This document shows positions 47,367 to 58,062 of a DNA stretch of 64,000 nt, in pieces. Below the pieces are notes generated by a model. The model was not told the origin of the DNA. It worked only from the letters and a program-made list of their open reading frames with translations, and did no database searches. Source of the stretch: Lacticaseibacillus rhamnosus. GTDB taxonomy: Bacteria > Bacillota > Bacilli > Lactobacillales > Lactobacillaceae. The stretch's first letter is position 1; each line of letters begins with the position of its first letter. The translations under genes and the position numbers were made by a program. Where the stretch lies: assembly GCF_900636965.1 (NCBI RefSeq), contig NZ_LR134331.1, forward strand, positions 1,240,001 to 1,304,000. The letters are read 5' to 3'.

Positions 47367-48458
47367 ATGCGGCTGGTTATTTCTGGTGGCGGTACCGGCG
47401 GCCACATTTATCCGGCTTTAGCTTTGATTGAAGCCCTAAAAGCAGAAGGTAAACTTGATGATGTTTTGTACGTGGGCACGCAAAGAGGCTTGGAAAGTCG
47501 GATCGTCCCTGCAACCGGCTTGAAGTTTGCAACCCTGGACTTGCAAGGCTTTAAGCGCAGCCTTTCGTTAAGCAATGTGACAACGGTCAAAAAGTTTATC
47601 GGCAGTCTCGGTCAAGCCAAAAAGTTATTACGAGATTTTAAACCCGACATTGTCGTTGGGACTGGCGGTTATGTTTCAGGTGCCATTTTATATGCTGCGG
47701 CACGGTTGCATATTCCCACGGTGATCCATGAGTCCAATTCGGTTGCTGGGGTGACGAATAAGTTTTTAAGTCATTTTGTCGATCGAGTGGCGATTGTCTT
47801 TCCGGAAGTTGCATCCTCATTTCCGGCTAAGAAAGTCGTTGTCACCGGTAATCCGCGGGCACAACAGGTTGCCGGCTTAAAGCCCAATGACCGGCTTAAA
47901 GATTTTGGGCTGGATCCGCATAAACAAACACTTTTGATCTTTGGCGGTTCGCGCGGTGCCCCTAAAATTAATGCAGCAGCTGTTGCGGCGTTGCCTATTT
48001 GGGCTAAGGCAGACTTTCAAGTGTTATTTGCAACTGGTCGCAGTCACTATGACGCCATTAATGCGGGCTTGCCAGCGTTACCGGCATCTATTAAGGTCGT
48101 TCCGTACATTGATGACATGCCATCGATTTTACCGGACATCGGTTTGTTGATTAGTCGCGCCGGTGCAACCACACTTGCTGAAATCACAGCACTGGGGATC
48201 CCGGCAATTCTCATTCCCAGCCCGAATGTGACCCACCACCATCAGTACCTGAATGCGCAAAGCCTAACCAAAAAAGGCGCGGCGTTAACCATTACCGAAC
48301 CAGAATTGAATCAGAATTTTCCCCAGCGGGTTGTGACCTTGATGGAAGATGATGCAAAACGCGCTGCAATGGCACAGGCATCCAAAAGACTGGGCGTGCC
48401 TGATGCAAGTGATCAATTGATTGCGGTGATGACAACACTACTTACGAAACGTGGGTGA
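47367..48458 (+). CDS. murG: Lipid II synthase MurG
   Basis: 363 residues. GGGTGGHIYPALAL at the start, GTGGYVSGAILYAA and the C-terminal SRAGATTLAEITALGIP nucleotide-sugar binding motif are those of the GT28 glycosyltransferase. It transfers GlcNAc to lipid I at the inner membrane face. It shares a TGATG stop/start overlap with ftsQ. Confidence 0.96.
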   Translation: MRLVISGGGTGGHIYPALALIEALKAEGKLDDVLYVGTQRGLESRIVPATGLKFATLDLQGFKRSLSLSNVTTVKKFIGSLGQAKKLLRDFKPDIVVGTGGYVSGAILYAAARLHIPTVIHESNSVAGVTNKFLSHFVDRVAIVFPEVASSFPAKKVVVTGNPRAQQVAGLKPNDRLKDFGLDPHKQTLLIFGGSRGAPKINAAAVAALPIWAKADFQVLFATGRSHYDAINAGLPALPASIKVVPYIDDMPSILPDIGLLISRAGATTLAEITALGIPAILIPSPNVTHHHQYLNAQSLTKKGAALTITEPELNQNFPQRVVTLMEDDAKRAAMAQASKRLGVPDASDQLIAVMTTLLTKRG

Positions 48459-49318
48459 TGACTTTGGCTTGGCTCCGAAAAAAAGAACAGCAATCTGATC
48501 CGCTGACGCCGTGGCAACAATACCAGGCACGCCAGCAGCAGACGCCGCGTCATGATCGGCGCCAAAAACCGAAGTTGGATGTTAATCTCCCGAAGATCCA
48601 GACGTTGCGGCGCCGTAAACTCGTGAAGAACCTTGTCTTGATTCTGCTCCCCCTGCTGCTATTGCTGGGGGTTTTTGGCTATTTTGCCAGCCCGCTATCC
48701 AAAGTCGGACTTGTGAGTGTTCAAGGCGTGACAACGGTTCCGGATCAGCAGGTCATCAACGCGACTAAATTATCAGACGATGACTTGATGTTGAGTGTGG
48801 CATTTCATAAAAATGCCATTGCGCAGCGGGTACAGAAATCTTTACCGGAAATTAAAACTGCCAGCCTGACGATCAAGGGATTCAATCGTATTATTATTAA
48901 AACCAGCGAATATCAGACGGTCGGATATGTTTATCAAAAACATGCGTACCACAAGATTCTGGTTACGGGGGAAGTGTTAGCCGCCGGAACCCAAACGCCA
49001 GTCACGACTTATCCGGTTTTTTCCGGGTTTACAGCCAAAGAGTTACCACAAATGATTACGTTACTTAAACAGTTCCCTGCTGCCATTCGGCGTGATATCT
49101 CGGAAATTGACGCCAGTCGCGGGGATGCCAATCCTAACCAGATTGCGCTCAACATGAATGACGGTTATCGCATCATTGCCGATACGCGCACCATTGCCAA
49201 GAAAATCAAGTATTATCCGGCGATTGTTTCACAGGTTAAGCAAAAAGGCGTGGTTGATTTGGAAGTGGGAGCATTTTGGCGACCGTATTCTAGTAGCGAA
49301 AAGTCGTCAAATGACTGA
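48458..49318 (+). CDS. ftsQ: Cell division protein FtsQ/DivIB
   Basis: 286 residues. A basic, Gln-rich cytoplasmic part (about 1-60) is followed by one membrane helix (about 62-83), a POTRA domain (SKVGLVSVQGVTTVPDQQVI onwards) and the FtsQ/DivIB beta domain. It stabilises FtsL-DivIC at the septum. The start may be ATG 48458 or the GTG three bases earlier; both overlap the murG stop. Confidence 0.92.
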   Translation: MTLAWLRKKEQQSDPLTPWQQYQARQQQTPRHDRRQKPKLDVNLPKIQTLRRRKLVKNLVLILLPLLLLLGVFGYFASPLSKVGLVSVQGVTTVPDQQVINATKLSDDDLMLSVAFHKNAIAQRVQKSLPEIKTASLTIKGFNRIIIKTSEYQTVGYVYQKHAYHKILVTGEVLAAGTQTPVTTYPVFSGFTAKELPQMITLLKQFPAAIRRDISEIDASRGDANPNQIALNMNDGYRIIADTRTIAKKIKYYPAIVSQVKQKGVVDLEVGAFWRPYSSSEKSSND

Positions 49319-49354
49319 TTTTGTAAGGATTGTTTTCTCATCAGAAAATGAGTG

Positions 49355-49363
49355 TGTTACACT
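49355..49363 (+). promoter_or_regulatory. Possible internal promoter before ftsA
   Basis: TGT followed by TACACT, an extended -10, 68 bases before the ftsA start in the only larger gap (112 bases) of the central dcw cluster. Confidence 0.4.
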
Positions 49364-49430
49364 GATGATGGCACCGTTTTAATATGAAAATTGAGTTAAT
49401 TAAAAAGTTACACAAGGAGGTTCCCGATAC

Positions 49431-50768
49431 ATGGATAATCAAGGTATTTACGTTGGACTTGATATCGGAACCACCTCAATAAAAGTCATTGTTGCCGAAG
49501 CAGTACAGGGACAAATGAATGTTATTGGTGTGGGAAGTCAGCGGTCTGAAGGCGTGAGTCGTGGGGTGATCGTTGATATCGATAAGGCAGTCGCAGTGAT
49601 TCAAGCGGCCGTTGCCCAAGCTGAAGACAAGGCAAATATCAAGATCGATCGGGTTGTAGCTGGCATCCCTGCTAATATGCTGCAGATTGAACAGGTTTCG
49701 GGGATGATTGCGGTCGGCGAGGAAAACAAAGAAATTTCCGATAAAGACGTGCGCAGTGTTGCTGCGGCAGCATTAGTACGTAATCTACCGCCTGAGCGTG
49801 AAACATTATCGCTGGTTCCAACCGAATTTATCGTTGATGGGTTTGATGACATTAAAGATCCACGTGGGATGTTGGGTGTTCGGCTGGAGATGCGCGGTAT
49901 TATGCTGACAGTTCCTAAAACTGTGATTCATAATACCAAAAAGGCCATCGAAAAAGCCGGCTTACGAGTTGGCGGCTTGGTTATTTCACCACTAGCTATT
50001 GGCCGGCTTGCGTTAACGGATGGTGAGCAGGACTTTGGCACCGTCTTGATTGATATGGGTGGCGGTCAAAGCACGGCAGCAGTGATTCATGACCGTAAGC
50101 TCAAGTTCACTTCGGTGGATCAAGAAGGCGGGGAATACATCACCAAAGACATTTCCGTGGTGTTGAATACCAGTTTTACCGATGCCGAGAAATTGAAGCG
50201 CGAGTATGGAAATGCGGATTCTCTGGCTACCAGTGAAGATGAGACTTTTCCGGTTACGGTTGTCGGCAAGCATGATCCGGCCATGATTTCGGAAAAATAT
50301 CTGTCTGAAATTATCGAAGCGCGGGTTGCTCAGATATTCAAGCGACTCAAGAAGGCACTGGATGCGGTTAATGCGCTTGAGTTGCCGGGTGGGATTGTCA
50401 TTACCGGCGGCACCACCGCACTGCCGGGTGTCACCGAGTTAGCCCAGGACATTTTAGAGCGACCGGTTAAACGGTTTATTCCGGAAGATATGGGCCTGCG
50501 CCATCCGTCATTTACTGAAGGGTTAGCGCTCATCAAGTACGCCGCTGAAATGACGGATATTGAAATGCTTGTTTCAAGCGTTTTGCCAACACCGTTTATG
50601 GTTGATGGGGCGCAAATGCCAACGCAACCGGCACGGCCGCAACCAGAAACCCCGGCGGCACCGGAAAATCAACGTTCTGCCAAGCGCAAACCTGATAAAC
50701 AACCCGAAAAAGCAAAATCTAAGGAACCATCTCCTTTACGCCGGTTCTTTGGTAATTTCTTTGAATAA
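49431..50768 (+). CDS. ftsA: Cell division protein FtsA
   Basis: 445 residues. Actin-fold motifs are VGLDIGTTSIKVIVAE, LIDMGGGQSTAAV and GIVITGGTTALPG. The tail is proline- and lysine-rich and ends in PLRRFFGNFFE, the amphipathic membrane-binding helix. FtsA ties FtsZ filaments to the membrane. AAGGAGG precedes the ATG. Followed after 24 bases by ftsZ. Confidence 0.96.
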   Translation: MDNQGIYVGLDIGTTSIKVIVAEAVQGQMNVIGVGSQRSEGVSRGVIVDIDKAVAVIQAAVAQAEDKANIKIDRVVAGIPANMLQIEQVSGMIAVGEENKEISDKDVRSVAAAALVRNLPPERETLSLVPTEFIVDGFDDIKDPRGMLGVRLEMRGIMLTVPKTVIHNTKKAIEKAGLRVGGLVISPLAIGRLALTDGEQDFGTVLIDMGGGQSTAAVIHDRKLKFTSVDQEGGEYITKDISVVLNTSFTDAEKLKREYGNADSLATSEDETFPVTVVGKHDPAMISEKYLSEIIEARVAQIFKRLKKALDAVNALELPGGIVITGGTTALPGVTELAQDILERPVKRFIPEDMGLRHPSFTEGLALIKYAAEMTDIEMLVSSVLPTPFMVDGAQMPTQPARPQPETPAAPENQRSAKRKPDKQPEKAKSKEPSPLRRFFGNFFE

Positions 50769-50792
50769 ATCTCGATCCTAGGAGGAACACGA

Positions 50793-52058
50793 ATGGATTT
50801 TCAAATGGACGCACAAAGTGAAAAAGGTGCAAACATCAAAGTAATCGGTGTCGGCGGTGCAGGCGGTAATGCCATTAATCGCATGATTGCAGAAGATGTC
50901 AAAGGCGTTGAATTTATCGCTGCCAATACCGATTTGCAAGCATTGAATGCCAGCAACGCAGAAACCAAGATCCAGCTCGGACCGAAATTGACGCGCGGCT
51001 TGGGCGCCGGTTCCAACCCGGAGATCGGGCAAAAGGCGGCTGAAGAAAGCGAAGAGGCGATTGGGGCAGCATTGCAAGGTGCCGACATGATTTTTGTGAC
51101 TGCCGGGATGGGCGGCGGCTCCGGAACCGGGGCAGCGCCAATTGTGGCCAAAATTGCCAAAGATCAAGGTGCGCTGACCGTTGGGGTTGTTACCCGCCCA
51201 TTTACGTTTGAAGGCCCTAAGCGTGCTAAAAACGCCACTGAGGGGATTGCTCAGTTAAAAGAGCATGTGGATACCTTGGTGATTATTGCCAACAATCGTT
51301 TATTAGAAATTGTTGACAAAAAAACACCGATGCTGGAAGCCTTCCATGCTGCGGATAATGTTTTACGGCAAGGGGTTCAAGGCATCTCTGATCTGATTAC
51401 AAGTCCAGGCTACGTTAACCTTGATTTTGCCGACGTAAAAACGGTTATGGCAAATCAAGGATCGGCGCTGATGGGGATTGGCAGTGCAACTGGTGAAAAT
51501 CGCACCGTTGAAGCGACTAAAAAAGCGATTTCCAGCCCACTTCTGGAGGTTAATATCAGTGGGGCTAAGCAGGTGCTGCTTAACATTACCGGCGGCCCGG
51601 ATCTCAGCTTGTTTGAGGCGCAGGATGCTTCACAAATCGTTGCGGATGCAGCTAAAGATGATGTCAATATTATCTTTGGGACTTCCATCAATGAAGAGCT
51701 CGGAGATGAAGTGGTGGTGACCGTGATCGCCACCGGTATCGAAGAAGAAGACCAACGCCGCGAAACAACGCGCCGGCCAGCTGCTGCCAATCGTAACACT
51801 GATCAGACCCAGTCAAACGGGTCGTATCGGCCAACATTCGGCGGGCATGAGCAGTCTGCCGATCAAGCCCCTAAAAATGATGATCCGTTTGGTAATTGGG
51901 ATTTGCGGCGGGAACCAAGCAAGCGCCAGACCCCGAGTGCAGATGATATGAACAACGTTAAGAAGAAAGATTTTGATATTTTCGAGAATCAAACCAATGC
52001 AGACGATGCCGGAACCGATGATCAGCCGCCATTCTTTAAACAACGGCGGCGTCAGTAG
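50793..52058 (+). CDS. ftsZ: Cell division protein FtsZ
   Basis: 421 residues. GTP-binding is shown by [13 protein letters not shown] and the tubulin signature [10 protein letters not shown], with the T7 loop [13 protein letters not shown]-terminal linker of about 90 polar residues leads to a short conserved end ([10 protein letters not shown]) that binds FtsA and SepF. It polymerises into the Z-ring. AGGAGG precedes the ATG. Confidence 0.98.
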   Translation: MDFQMDAQSEKGANIKVIGVGGAGGNAINRMIAEDVKGVEFIAANTDLQALNASNAETKIQLGPKLTRGLGAGSNPEIGQKAAEESEEAIGAALQGADMIFVTAGMGGGSGTGAAPIVAKIAKDQGALTVGVVTRPFTFEGPKRAKNATEGIAQLKEHVDTLVIIANNRLLEIVDKKTPMLEAFHAADNVLRQGVQGISDLITSPGYVNLDFADVKTVMANQGSALMGIGSATGENRTVEATKKAISSPLLEVNISGAKQVLLNITGGPDLSLFEAQDASQIVADAAKDDVNIIFGTSINEELGDEVVVTVIATGIEEEDQRRETTRRPAAANRNTDQTQSNGSYRPTFGGHEQSADQAPKNDDPFGNWDLRREPSKRQTPSADDMNNVKKKDFDIFENQTNADDAGTDDQPPFFKQRRRQ

Positions 52059-52075
52059 TCAGGAGGTCATGAAAC

Positions 52076-52531
52076 ATGGCGTTTGGAAAGTTAGGGGAAA
52101 AATTCAACAATTTCTTTGCCATGGATGACGAAGATGAATATCAGGACCAAGAAGACGAACAAACGCAGGCTGCACCTAAGGAACCTTCAAATCATGGCCA
52201 GTATCGTAGCAACAAAGTCGTATCAATGAATAGTCCGGTTGGTAAAACTGCCAAAATCGTTGTGTATGAACCGCGGATTTATTCAGATGCCAAAGAGATT
52301 GGTTCGCATTTACTGAACAATCGCGCGGTCGTCATTAACTTTGATCGAATTGAGGCCGATGATGCACGGCGAATTGTTGATTTCTTAACTGGGACTGTTT
52401 TTGCGATTAATGGTGAGATTAAGCGGATTGGTGAGTCGATTTTCTTAGTCACGCCAGCCAATTTTGAAATTGATGGTTCATTGGCTAGTACCATTGATTC
52501 CGATGGTTTGAATCTCTCATCGCAACCATAA
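52076..52531 (+). CDS. sepF: Cell division protein SepF
   Basis: 151 residues. An N-terminal amphipathic helix (AFGKLGEKFNNFFA) for membrane binding, an acidic linker, and the SepF fold (KIVVYEPRIYSDAKEIGSHL to the end) are visible. SepF binds the FtsZ tail and forms rings that shape the septum. It lies 17 bases after ftsZ with AGGAGG in between. Confidence 0.95.
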   Translation: MAFGKLGEKFNNFFAMDDEDEYQDQEDEQTQAAPKEPSNHGQYRSNKVVSMNSPVGKTAKIVVYEPRIYSDAKEIGSHLLNNRAVVINFDRIEADDARRIVDFLTGTVFAINGEIKRIGESIFLVTPANFEIDGSLASTIDSDGLNLSSQP

Positions 52532-52543
52532 ACGAGGTGTCAA

Positions 52544-52831
52544 GTGTTTAATTTTCTTTATGCATTATTTCGAGTCGGCGATTGGGCGATTTATTTATAC
52601 ATGATCATGGTATTTATTTATATCCTGATTTCATGGTTTCCAAACGCTCAAGGAACCGCCATTGACCGTTTCTTAGGTCGGTGGGTTGATCCGTTTCTGA
52701 GTATCTTTCGCCGTATCATTCCTGCTATTGGTGGACTTGATCTTTCGCCAATCCTGGCGTTCTTCGTGCTTTCGCTGATTAAGTTTGGATGGTCGCGGTT
52801 GTTTCTGATACTTGTTCAAATAATTGGGTGA
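52544..52831 (+). CDS. YggT family membrane protein
   Basis: 95 residues with two long hydrophobic helices and the conserved SWFPNAQ...GRWVDPFLSIFRRIIPA pattern of the YggT/YlmG family. The GTG start follows GAGGTG. The family is linked to division and envelope processes by position after sepF; the biochemical role is unknown. Confidence 0.9.
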   Translation: MFNFLYALFRVGDWAIYLYMIMVFIYILISWFPNAQGTAIDRFLGRWVDPFLSIFRRIIPAIGGLDLSPILAFFVLSLIKFGWSRLFLILVQIIG

Positions 52832-52836
52832 CAAGC

Positions 52837-53616
52837 ATGGATGCCATCTATCAACATTTTCGCAAAGATGAAGCAGCATTGATTGATCATTTTGCAGAAT
52901 TAATCGAAACTGCGCGGACCGAGTATCGGGCAGTATTAACCGATTTTACCGATCCTAGGCAGCGGTTGATTGCTGCGAGCCTGATCAATGCACATGATGA
53001 TATGAAGTTGGTACATTTCGGCGGGTATCCGCATGCTGAACGACAACGGCTGATTTTTGCACCGGACTACTTTGCCGCTCAGCCAGCTGATTTTGATATT
53101 CGGCTCTTACAAGTGGTGTATCCCGAAAAGTTTGCCGAAATGCATCACAGTACGATTCAAGGAACATTGTTAAATGCCGGGCTTGATCGGGATGTTTTTG
53201 GCGATATTGTGACGGACGGGCGCACATGGCAGTTTTTTGTTGCCGCACATATGGAAGATTGGGTGATGAGTAATATCACCAAAATCGGGCGTGTCGGGGT
53301 CCATTTTACGGACTATCCGTTAGACGCTGCCGTTACGCCTGAAAATGACTGGGAACCCATCAGCTTTTCAGTTAGTGCACTAAGGTTGGATGCCATAGTG
53401 GCCCACGGTTTCAATATGTCACGGCAGCGGGCCAAGATGCTAATTCAGGCGGGAAAAGTCCGGCTGAACTTTGGCGAAAACGATGCACCTGACGCTGAGG
53501 TCGCCACTTCTGATATTATTTCAGTACGTGGATTTGGGCGATTGCGGCTAGATGCGATACTTGGTGAAAGCAAAAAAGGTAAATTGCGTGTCTCTGCTGC
53601 CGTGATTCATAAGTAA
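52837..53616 (+). CDS. ylmH: YlmH family RNA-binding protein (S4 domain)
   Basis: 259 residues from the ATG at 52837; the longer frame overlapping yggT has no ribosome site. A YlmH N-terminal region (about 1-180) is followed by an S4 RNA-binding domain (RLDAIVAHGFNMSRQRAKMLIQAGKVRLN). YlmH proteins act in rescue of stalled ribosomes: a homologue binds large-subunit complexes carrying peptidyl-tRNA. The location between yggT and divIVA is standard. Confidence 0.9.
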   Translation: MDAIYQHFRKDEAALIDHFAELIETARTEYRAVLTDFTDPRQRLIAASLINAHDDMKLVHFGGYPHAERQRLIFAPDYFAAQPADFDIRLLQVVYPEKFAEMHHSTIQGTLLNAGLDRDVFGDIVTDGRTWQFFVAAHMEDWVMSNITKIGRVGVHFTDYPLDAAVTPENDWEPISFSVSALRLDAIVAHGFNMSRQRAKMLIQAGKVRLNFGENDAPDAEVATSDIISVRGFGRLRLDAILGESKKGKLRVSAAVIHK

Positions 53617-53786
53617 ACCGTATCGTAGGCGGTTCAATGCGCTTGGTTTATCGGTAACTTTTTAACAGGTTGCAGCAATCAGCGCCTGATGAGGGACGTA
53701 TCAATAAGCTAAAGTACGTTCATGATCACGCGTATGCCGGCCTAACAAGCGGTTGGCGCACGTTCACTAGAGGAGGAGGACTATTT
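53617..53786 (+). other. Gap between ylmH and divIVA
   Basis: 170 bases with several short complements (for example ACGTA at 53696 and TACGT at 53715). A promoter for divIVA is likely here but no box pair is convincing. Confidence 0.3.
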
Positions 53787-54575
53787 ATGGCTTTAAGTCC
53801 ACTGGACATTCACAATAAAGAATTTAGCAGCAAGATGCGAGGTTATGACAAGGATGAGGTCAATGATTTTCTTGCGCAGATCGTTAAGGATTATAGTAGC
53901 CTGATCAAGGATAATGAGGGGCTTAAGAAGGAATTAGCGGATGCAAAAGAAAAGGTCCGTTACTTCACCGATATGAAAGAAGCCTTGAATCAGTCAATCA
54001 TTGTGGCTCAAGAAAGCGCTGAAAAGGTGAAGAACAGTGCGCATCAAGAAGCCGATTTGATCAAGCAGCAGGCGCAACAAGATGCTCAGGGGATCCTCAA
54101 CCGTGCTAAGGCTGATGCTGATCAGAAAGTTCACCAAGCCCAAGCGCAAACCGAGCAGACGTTGCATGATGCCGAACTTAAGCGTCAGAACATTTCTGTT
54201 CAAACAGAGGATTTGAAACGCCAGAGCCGGGTTTTCCGTCAGCGGTTACAGGTCATGCTGGAATCGCAGTTGGAAGTTGTGAAAAGTCCGGAATGGAAAG
54301 AATTACTGTCCAGTTCTCCTGAAGCTGCAGATACCACGGATCCAAGTCAAGAAGCACTTGACAATTCGCAGGCTGGTTTCGTAAACTCTAGTGGAGCAGT
54401 TTCCGGTGCTGATGCGTATACGGAGATTATTTTCCCAGATGATCAAAGTGCAACATCCGAGTCGGCAACTGCAACGCCGGCACCGGTGGATTCAGATCAT
54501 TCTGAATCAGAAGCGACAACAAGCGCAACCACAAGTGCCGATACCGATGTTACAACTGATCAAGACGCACAATAA
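53787..54575 (+). CDS. divIVA: Cell division initiation protein DivIVA
   Basis: 262 residues from the ATG at 53787 with AGGAGGAGGA upstream; the frame open to 53670 is not coding. The N-terminal membrane-binding domain (LSPLDIHNKEFSSKMRGYDKD region) includes the exposed Phe/Arg tip. It is followed by long coiled coils to about residue 185 and an acidic Ser/Thr/Ala-rich tail. DivIVA marks negative curvature at poles and septa and recruits MinCD partners. Confidence 0.93.
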   Translation: MALSPLDIHNKEFSSKMRGYDKDEVNDFLAQIVKDYSSLIKDNEGLKKELADAKEKVRYFTDMKEALNQSIIVAQESAEKVKNSAHQEADLIKQQAQQDAQGILNRAKADADQKVHQAQAQTEQTLHDAELKRQNISVQTEDLKRQSRVFRQRLQVMLESQLEVVKSPEWKELLSSSPEAADTTDPSQEALDNSQAGFVNSSGAVSGADAYTEIIFPDDQSATSESATATPAPVDSDHSESEATTSATTSADTDVTTDQDAQ

Positions 54576-54589
54576 CGTATGAACACGCG

Positions 54590-54790
54590 TCATTTGCCGG
54601 TCCCCTTTGCAGCGAGTCAGGAATAGGTGTGAGCCTGATAAGTACCGCTGAATGATATCAGTTCGCAGTTGTCTCGCCGAATAACTAAGCGAGACCGGTT
54701 GATCACCGTTAAGCAATCACTGAGGGGGACTTGTTCCCTGAAGTTAGGTGGTACCACGTTTGCTCGTCCTAATATAGGGCGGGCTTTTTT
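54590..54790 (+). promoter_or_regulatory. T-box leader of ileS
   Basis: An ATC triplet at 54657-54659 followed by A is the probable isoleucine specifier. The T-box AGGTGGTACCACG is at 54746-54758 and the terminator stem 54762-54770 with 54775-54783 is followed by seven T. Stem I limits are approximate. Confidence 0.9.
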
Positions 54791-54817
54791 CATTCAATTA
54801 ACAAAGGAGCGGGACAC

Positions 54818-57604
54818 GTGAAAATTAAAGATACGTTGAACATGGGCAAGACGACTTTTCCAATGCGAGCAGGCTTGCCTAAAAATGAACCGATTTGGCA
54901 AAAAAAGTGGGATGAAGACCACGTTTACGAGCAGCGGCAAAAATTAAATGAAGGCAAGCCGACGTTTATGCTGCATGATGGCCCACCGTTTGCCAACGGA
55001 AATATTCATATGGGGCATGCGCTTAATAAAATCAGTAAGGATATCATTGTTCGGTATAAGTCGATGAATGGCTTCCGGGCACCTTATGTTCCTGGCTGGG
55101 ATACGCACGGTTTGCCAATTGAACAACAGTTGGCCAAACAAGGCGTTAAACGCAAGGAAATGTCGATGACCGACTATCGCGAGTTATGCCGGCAGTTTGC
55201 GATGAAGGAAATTGATAAGCAACGGACTGATTTCAAGCGGCTTGGCGTCATGGGTGACTGGGAACATCCGTATATTACGTTACAACATGCTTATGAAGCC
55301 AGTGAAATTCGGGTCTTTGGTGCCATGGCGAAGAAAGGTTACATCTATCATGGCTTAAAGCCGGTTTATTGGTCATGGTCATCCGAATCGACGCTAGCCG
55401 AAGCCGAGATTGAGTATCATGATGACAAATCACCTTCGATTTATGTTGCCTTTCCGGTGGTTGATGGCAAGGGAATCCTGGACCAAGATACGTCACTTGT
55501 TATTTGGACAACAACGCCTTGGACCATTCCTGCCAACTACGGTATTGCAGTCAATCCGCGCTTCGATTACGTCCAGGTGCAAGTTGGCGAGCATAAGTAT
55601 GTCGTTGCTGCCGAGTTGCTTGATCGGGTAGCTGAAGAAGTCGGCTGGGAACAACCTAAGATTTTAAAGACTTTTAAAGGCACTGAAATGGATAAGATGA
55701 CAGCCAAGCATCCGTTGTATGATCGGACAAGTCTAGTGATGAATGCGGATCATGTTACGCTTGATGCCGGGACTGGCTTGGTTCATACCGCCCCTGGTCA
55801 TGGGGAAGACGACTACAAGGTCGGAATGAAATATGGCTTGCCGGTTATTTCAGTGGTTGATGCCAAAGGGTACCTGAATGAAAATGCCCCTGGTTTTGAA
55901 GGCGTCTTTTATGATGATGCCAACAAACTCGTCACGAAAGCGTTGGACGAAAAAGGTGCCTTGCTGAAGCTGGACTTCTTCACCCATAGTTATCCGCATG
56001 ATTGGCGCACCAAGAAGCCGGTTATTTTCCGCGCCACCACCCAATGGTTTGCGTCAATTGAGGCCTTTCGTGATCAAATTTTGAAGGCCATTGATACCGT
56101 TGACTTTAAACCGAGTTGGGGCAAAACGCGGCTGTACAATATGATTCGTGATCGCGGCGACTGGGTCATCTCCCGCCAGCGCGCATGGGGCGTCCCATTA
56201 CCGATTTTCTATGCAGAAGACGGTGAACCGATTATTGAAGAAGCAACGATCAATCATGTAGCCGATTTGTTTGGTAAATATGGTTCCAACGTCTGGTTTG
56301 AACGCGAGGCCAAGGATCTTTTACCTGATGGGTACACCAATCCGCACAGCCCAAATGGCAAGTTCACTAAAGAAAAAGATATTATGGATGTTTGGTTTGA
56401 CTCAGGTTCATCACACCAAGCTGTTTTGGCGCAACGTCCTGAACTAAGCTTCCCGGCTGACTTATATCTGGAAGGTTCCGATCAATACCGCGGCTGGTTT
56501 AACTCCAGCTTGATTACCAGTGTTGCTGCAACCGGAATCGCGCCGTATCGCGGGATTTTGTCACAAGGCTTCACGCTTGATGGCAAAGGCCGGAAGATGA
56601 GCAAGAGTTTGGGCAATACGATTGTGCCGTCAACCATTGAAAAGCAGTTTGGTGCTGAGATCATTCGGCTCTGGGTTGCAACCGTTGATTCATCATCTGA
56701 TGTTCGGGTCTCAGTCGATAATTTCGCTCAGACGTCAGAAGCCTATCGTAAAATCCGCAACACGCTCCGGTTCATGGTTGCCAATACTGGCGATTTCGAT
56801 CCGGAAAAAGACGCGGTTGCCTATGATCAGCTAGGTTCAGTGGATCGTTATTTGTTGGTTCGGCTTAATCAGGTCATCGCCAAAGTCAAAGAAGCGTATG
56901 ATGCCTACGACTTTGCTACGGTAGAGAAAACCATCAGCAGTTTCCTGGTCAACGATTTAAGTGCCTTTTATCTCGATGTTGCCAAGGATGTGGTATACAT
57001 CGAAGCCGCAAACGATCCTAAACGTCGCAGCATGCAAACGGTTATGTATACCGCATTGCTGGACTTGACCAAGTTGTTGACGCCGATCCTGCCGCATACT
57101 GCCGAAGAAGTTTGGCCGTATCTTAAGCAGAAACAAGCATACGCAGCGTTATCCGACATGCCAGATGTGACCCACTTTGCTGATGAGGATCAGCTCCTAG
57201 ATATCTGGGCAGCGTTTATGGATTTTCGTTCCGAAGTTCAAAAAGCCTTGGAAGTTGCCCGTGACAACAAGGTAATTGGTAAGTCCATGGAGGCAGCGGT
57301 AACAGTTTACCCAACGGAGCCGGTGCGCGACATGCTCGATGATGTTGAAGCCAATGTGATGCAATTGCTGATTACCAGTCACTTTGAAGTAGCGCCACTT
57401 GAGGCGAAGGCGCCGGAAAATGCCGAACAGTTTGAGGATATGGCTGTTGTCGTTGAACATGCCAAAGGAACTGTTTGCCCACGTTGCCGGATGGTACGAA
57501 CCGATATCGGCACAGATCCTAAATTACCGGAGTTATGCAGTCGGTGTGCCGCGATTGTTGAAGCTAATTATCCTGAAGCGGCAGCAAACGGATTTGATAA
57601 GTAA
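54818..57604 (+). CDS. ileS: Isoleucyl-tRNA synthetase
   Basis: 928 residues, GTG start after AAAGGAGCGGG. The class I motifs are HMGH ([11 protein letters not shown]) and KMSKS ([10 protein letters not shown]). An editing domain lies between them, and a C-terminal zinc site uses CPRC and CSRC. The bacterial short type. Control by the T-box follows tRNA-Ile charging. It closes the dcw region, as in many lactobacilli. Confidence 0.97.
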   Translation: MKIKDTLNMGKTTFPMRAGLPKNEPIWQKKWDEDHVYEQRQKLNEGKPTFMLHDGPPFANGNIHMGHALNKISKDIIVRYKSMNGFRAPYVPGWDTHGLPIEQQLAKQGVKRKEMSMTDYRELCRQFAMKEIDKQRTDFKRLGVMGDWEHPYITLQHAYEASEIRVFGAMAKKGYIYHGLKPVYWSWSSESTLAEAEIEYHDDKSPSIYVAFPVVDGKGILDQDTSLVIWTTTPWTIPANYGIAVNPRFDYVQVQVGEHKYVVAAELLDRVAEEVGWEQPKILKTFKGTEMDKMTAKHPLYDRTSLVMNADHVTLDAGTGLVHTAPGHGEDDYKVGMKYGLPVISVVDAKGYLNENAPGFEGVFYDDANKLVTKALDEKGALLKLDFFTHSYPHDWRTKKPVIFRATTQWFASIEAFRDQILKAIDTVDFKPSWGKTRLYNMIRDRGDWVISRQRAWGVPLPIFYAEDGEPIIEEATINHVADLFGKYGSNVWFEREAKDLLPDGYTNPHSPNGKFTKEKDIMDVWFDSGSSHQAVLAQRPELSFPADLYLEGSDQYRGWFNSSLITSVAATGIAPYRGILSQGFTLDGKGRKMSKSLGNTIVPSTIEKQFGAEIIRLWVATVDSSSDVRVSVDNFAQTSEAYRKIRNTLRFMVANTGDFDPEKDAVAYDQLGSVDRYLLVRLNQVIAKVKEAYDAYDFATVEKTISSFLVNDLSAFYLDVAKDVVYIEAANDPKRRSMQTVMYTALLDLTKLLTPILPHTAEEVWPYLKQKQAYAALSDMPDVTHFADEDQLLDIWAAFMDFRSEVQKALEVARDNKVIGKSMEAAVTVYPTEPVRDMLDDVEANVMQLLITSHFEVAPLEAKAPENAEQFEDMAVVVEHAKGTVCPRCRMVRTDIGTDPKLPELCSRCAAIVEANYPEAAANGFDK

Positions 57605-57613
57605 GCGGAGGCT

Positions 57614-57841
57614 ATGATGCAAGGACGGGTCAAAAATTTCAACGTCGATAAAGGCTATGGGTTTATTGAAGCTGAAGGGCAGCCTGACATTTTTGTCCAC
57701 TTTTCGGCGATCAATGAGTCTGGATTTAAAAGTCTGACGCCTGGTGAACAAGTCGATTTTGTCATTGTCGAAGGTCCGCGGGGTCCGCAAGCAGCAAATG
57801 TCACGATCCATCACGAACCCGACACTGAGGATCATGCATAA
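57614..57841 (+). CDS. Cold-shock-like protein (CspA family)
   Basis: 75 residues forming one cold-shock domain: [18 protein letters not shown] contains RNP1 (KGYGFI) and DIFVHFSAI contains RNP2. It binds single-stranded RNA or DNA. The acidic tail after residue 60 is unlike the main Csp proteins. It starts nine bases after ileS with GGAGG, so it is probably on the ileS transcript. Confidence 0.88.
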   Translation: MMQGRVKNFNVDKGYGFIEAEGQPDIFVHFSAINESGFKSLTPGEQVDFVIVEGPRGPQAANVTIHHEPDTEDHA

Positions 57842-57872
57842 ATTCTCGTTCAATCGTGTGACGTGATTCATT

Positions 57873-57959
57873 AAAAGCAATCCGAACAGTCTGTCTTTGG
57901 GTGGCAAGCTAGTGATGCTTCCTAGCAAGTACGTCTGTGGCTGTCAGGATTGCTTTTTA
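57873..57959 (+). terminator. Large stem-loop after the cold-shock-like gene
   Basis: AAAAGCAATCC (57873-57883) pairs with GGATTGCTTTT (57947-57957). The closed 63-base interior includes ACAG/CTGT and GCTAG/CTAGC complements, and a T-run ends it. It can be a terminator with an elaborate loop, or the end of a small RNA. Confidence 0.5.
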
Positions 57960-57991
57960 ATGTTGACGACTCAAGTTTATAGGACAATAAG

Positions 57992-58025
57992 AAAACCGCG
58001 ATCATTGCGTTGATCGCGGTTTTTG
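57992..58025. terminator. Bidirectional terminator between the csp-like gene and pstS
   Basis: Perfect 13-bp stem AAAACCGCGATCA/TGATCGCGGTTTT around TTGCGT, with A and T runs on both sides. Confidence 0.8.
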
Positions 58026-58062
58026 TATACATGCTGCTTTTTATTTGGTGATGCTGGGTAGG

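Noticed and set aside
53686-53720. CTGATGA followed by a short stem, resembling a hammerhead ribozyme core
   Set aside because: The required GAAA after stem II is absent and stems I and III cannot be closed.
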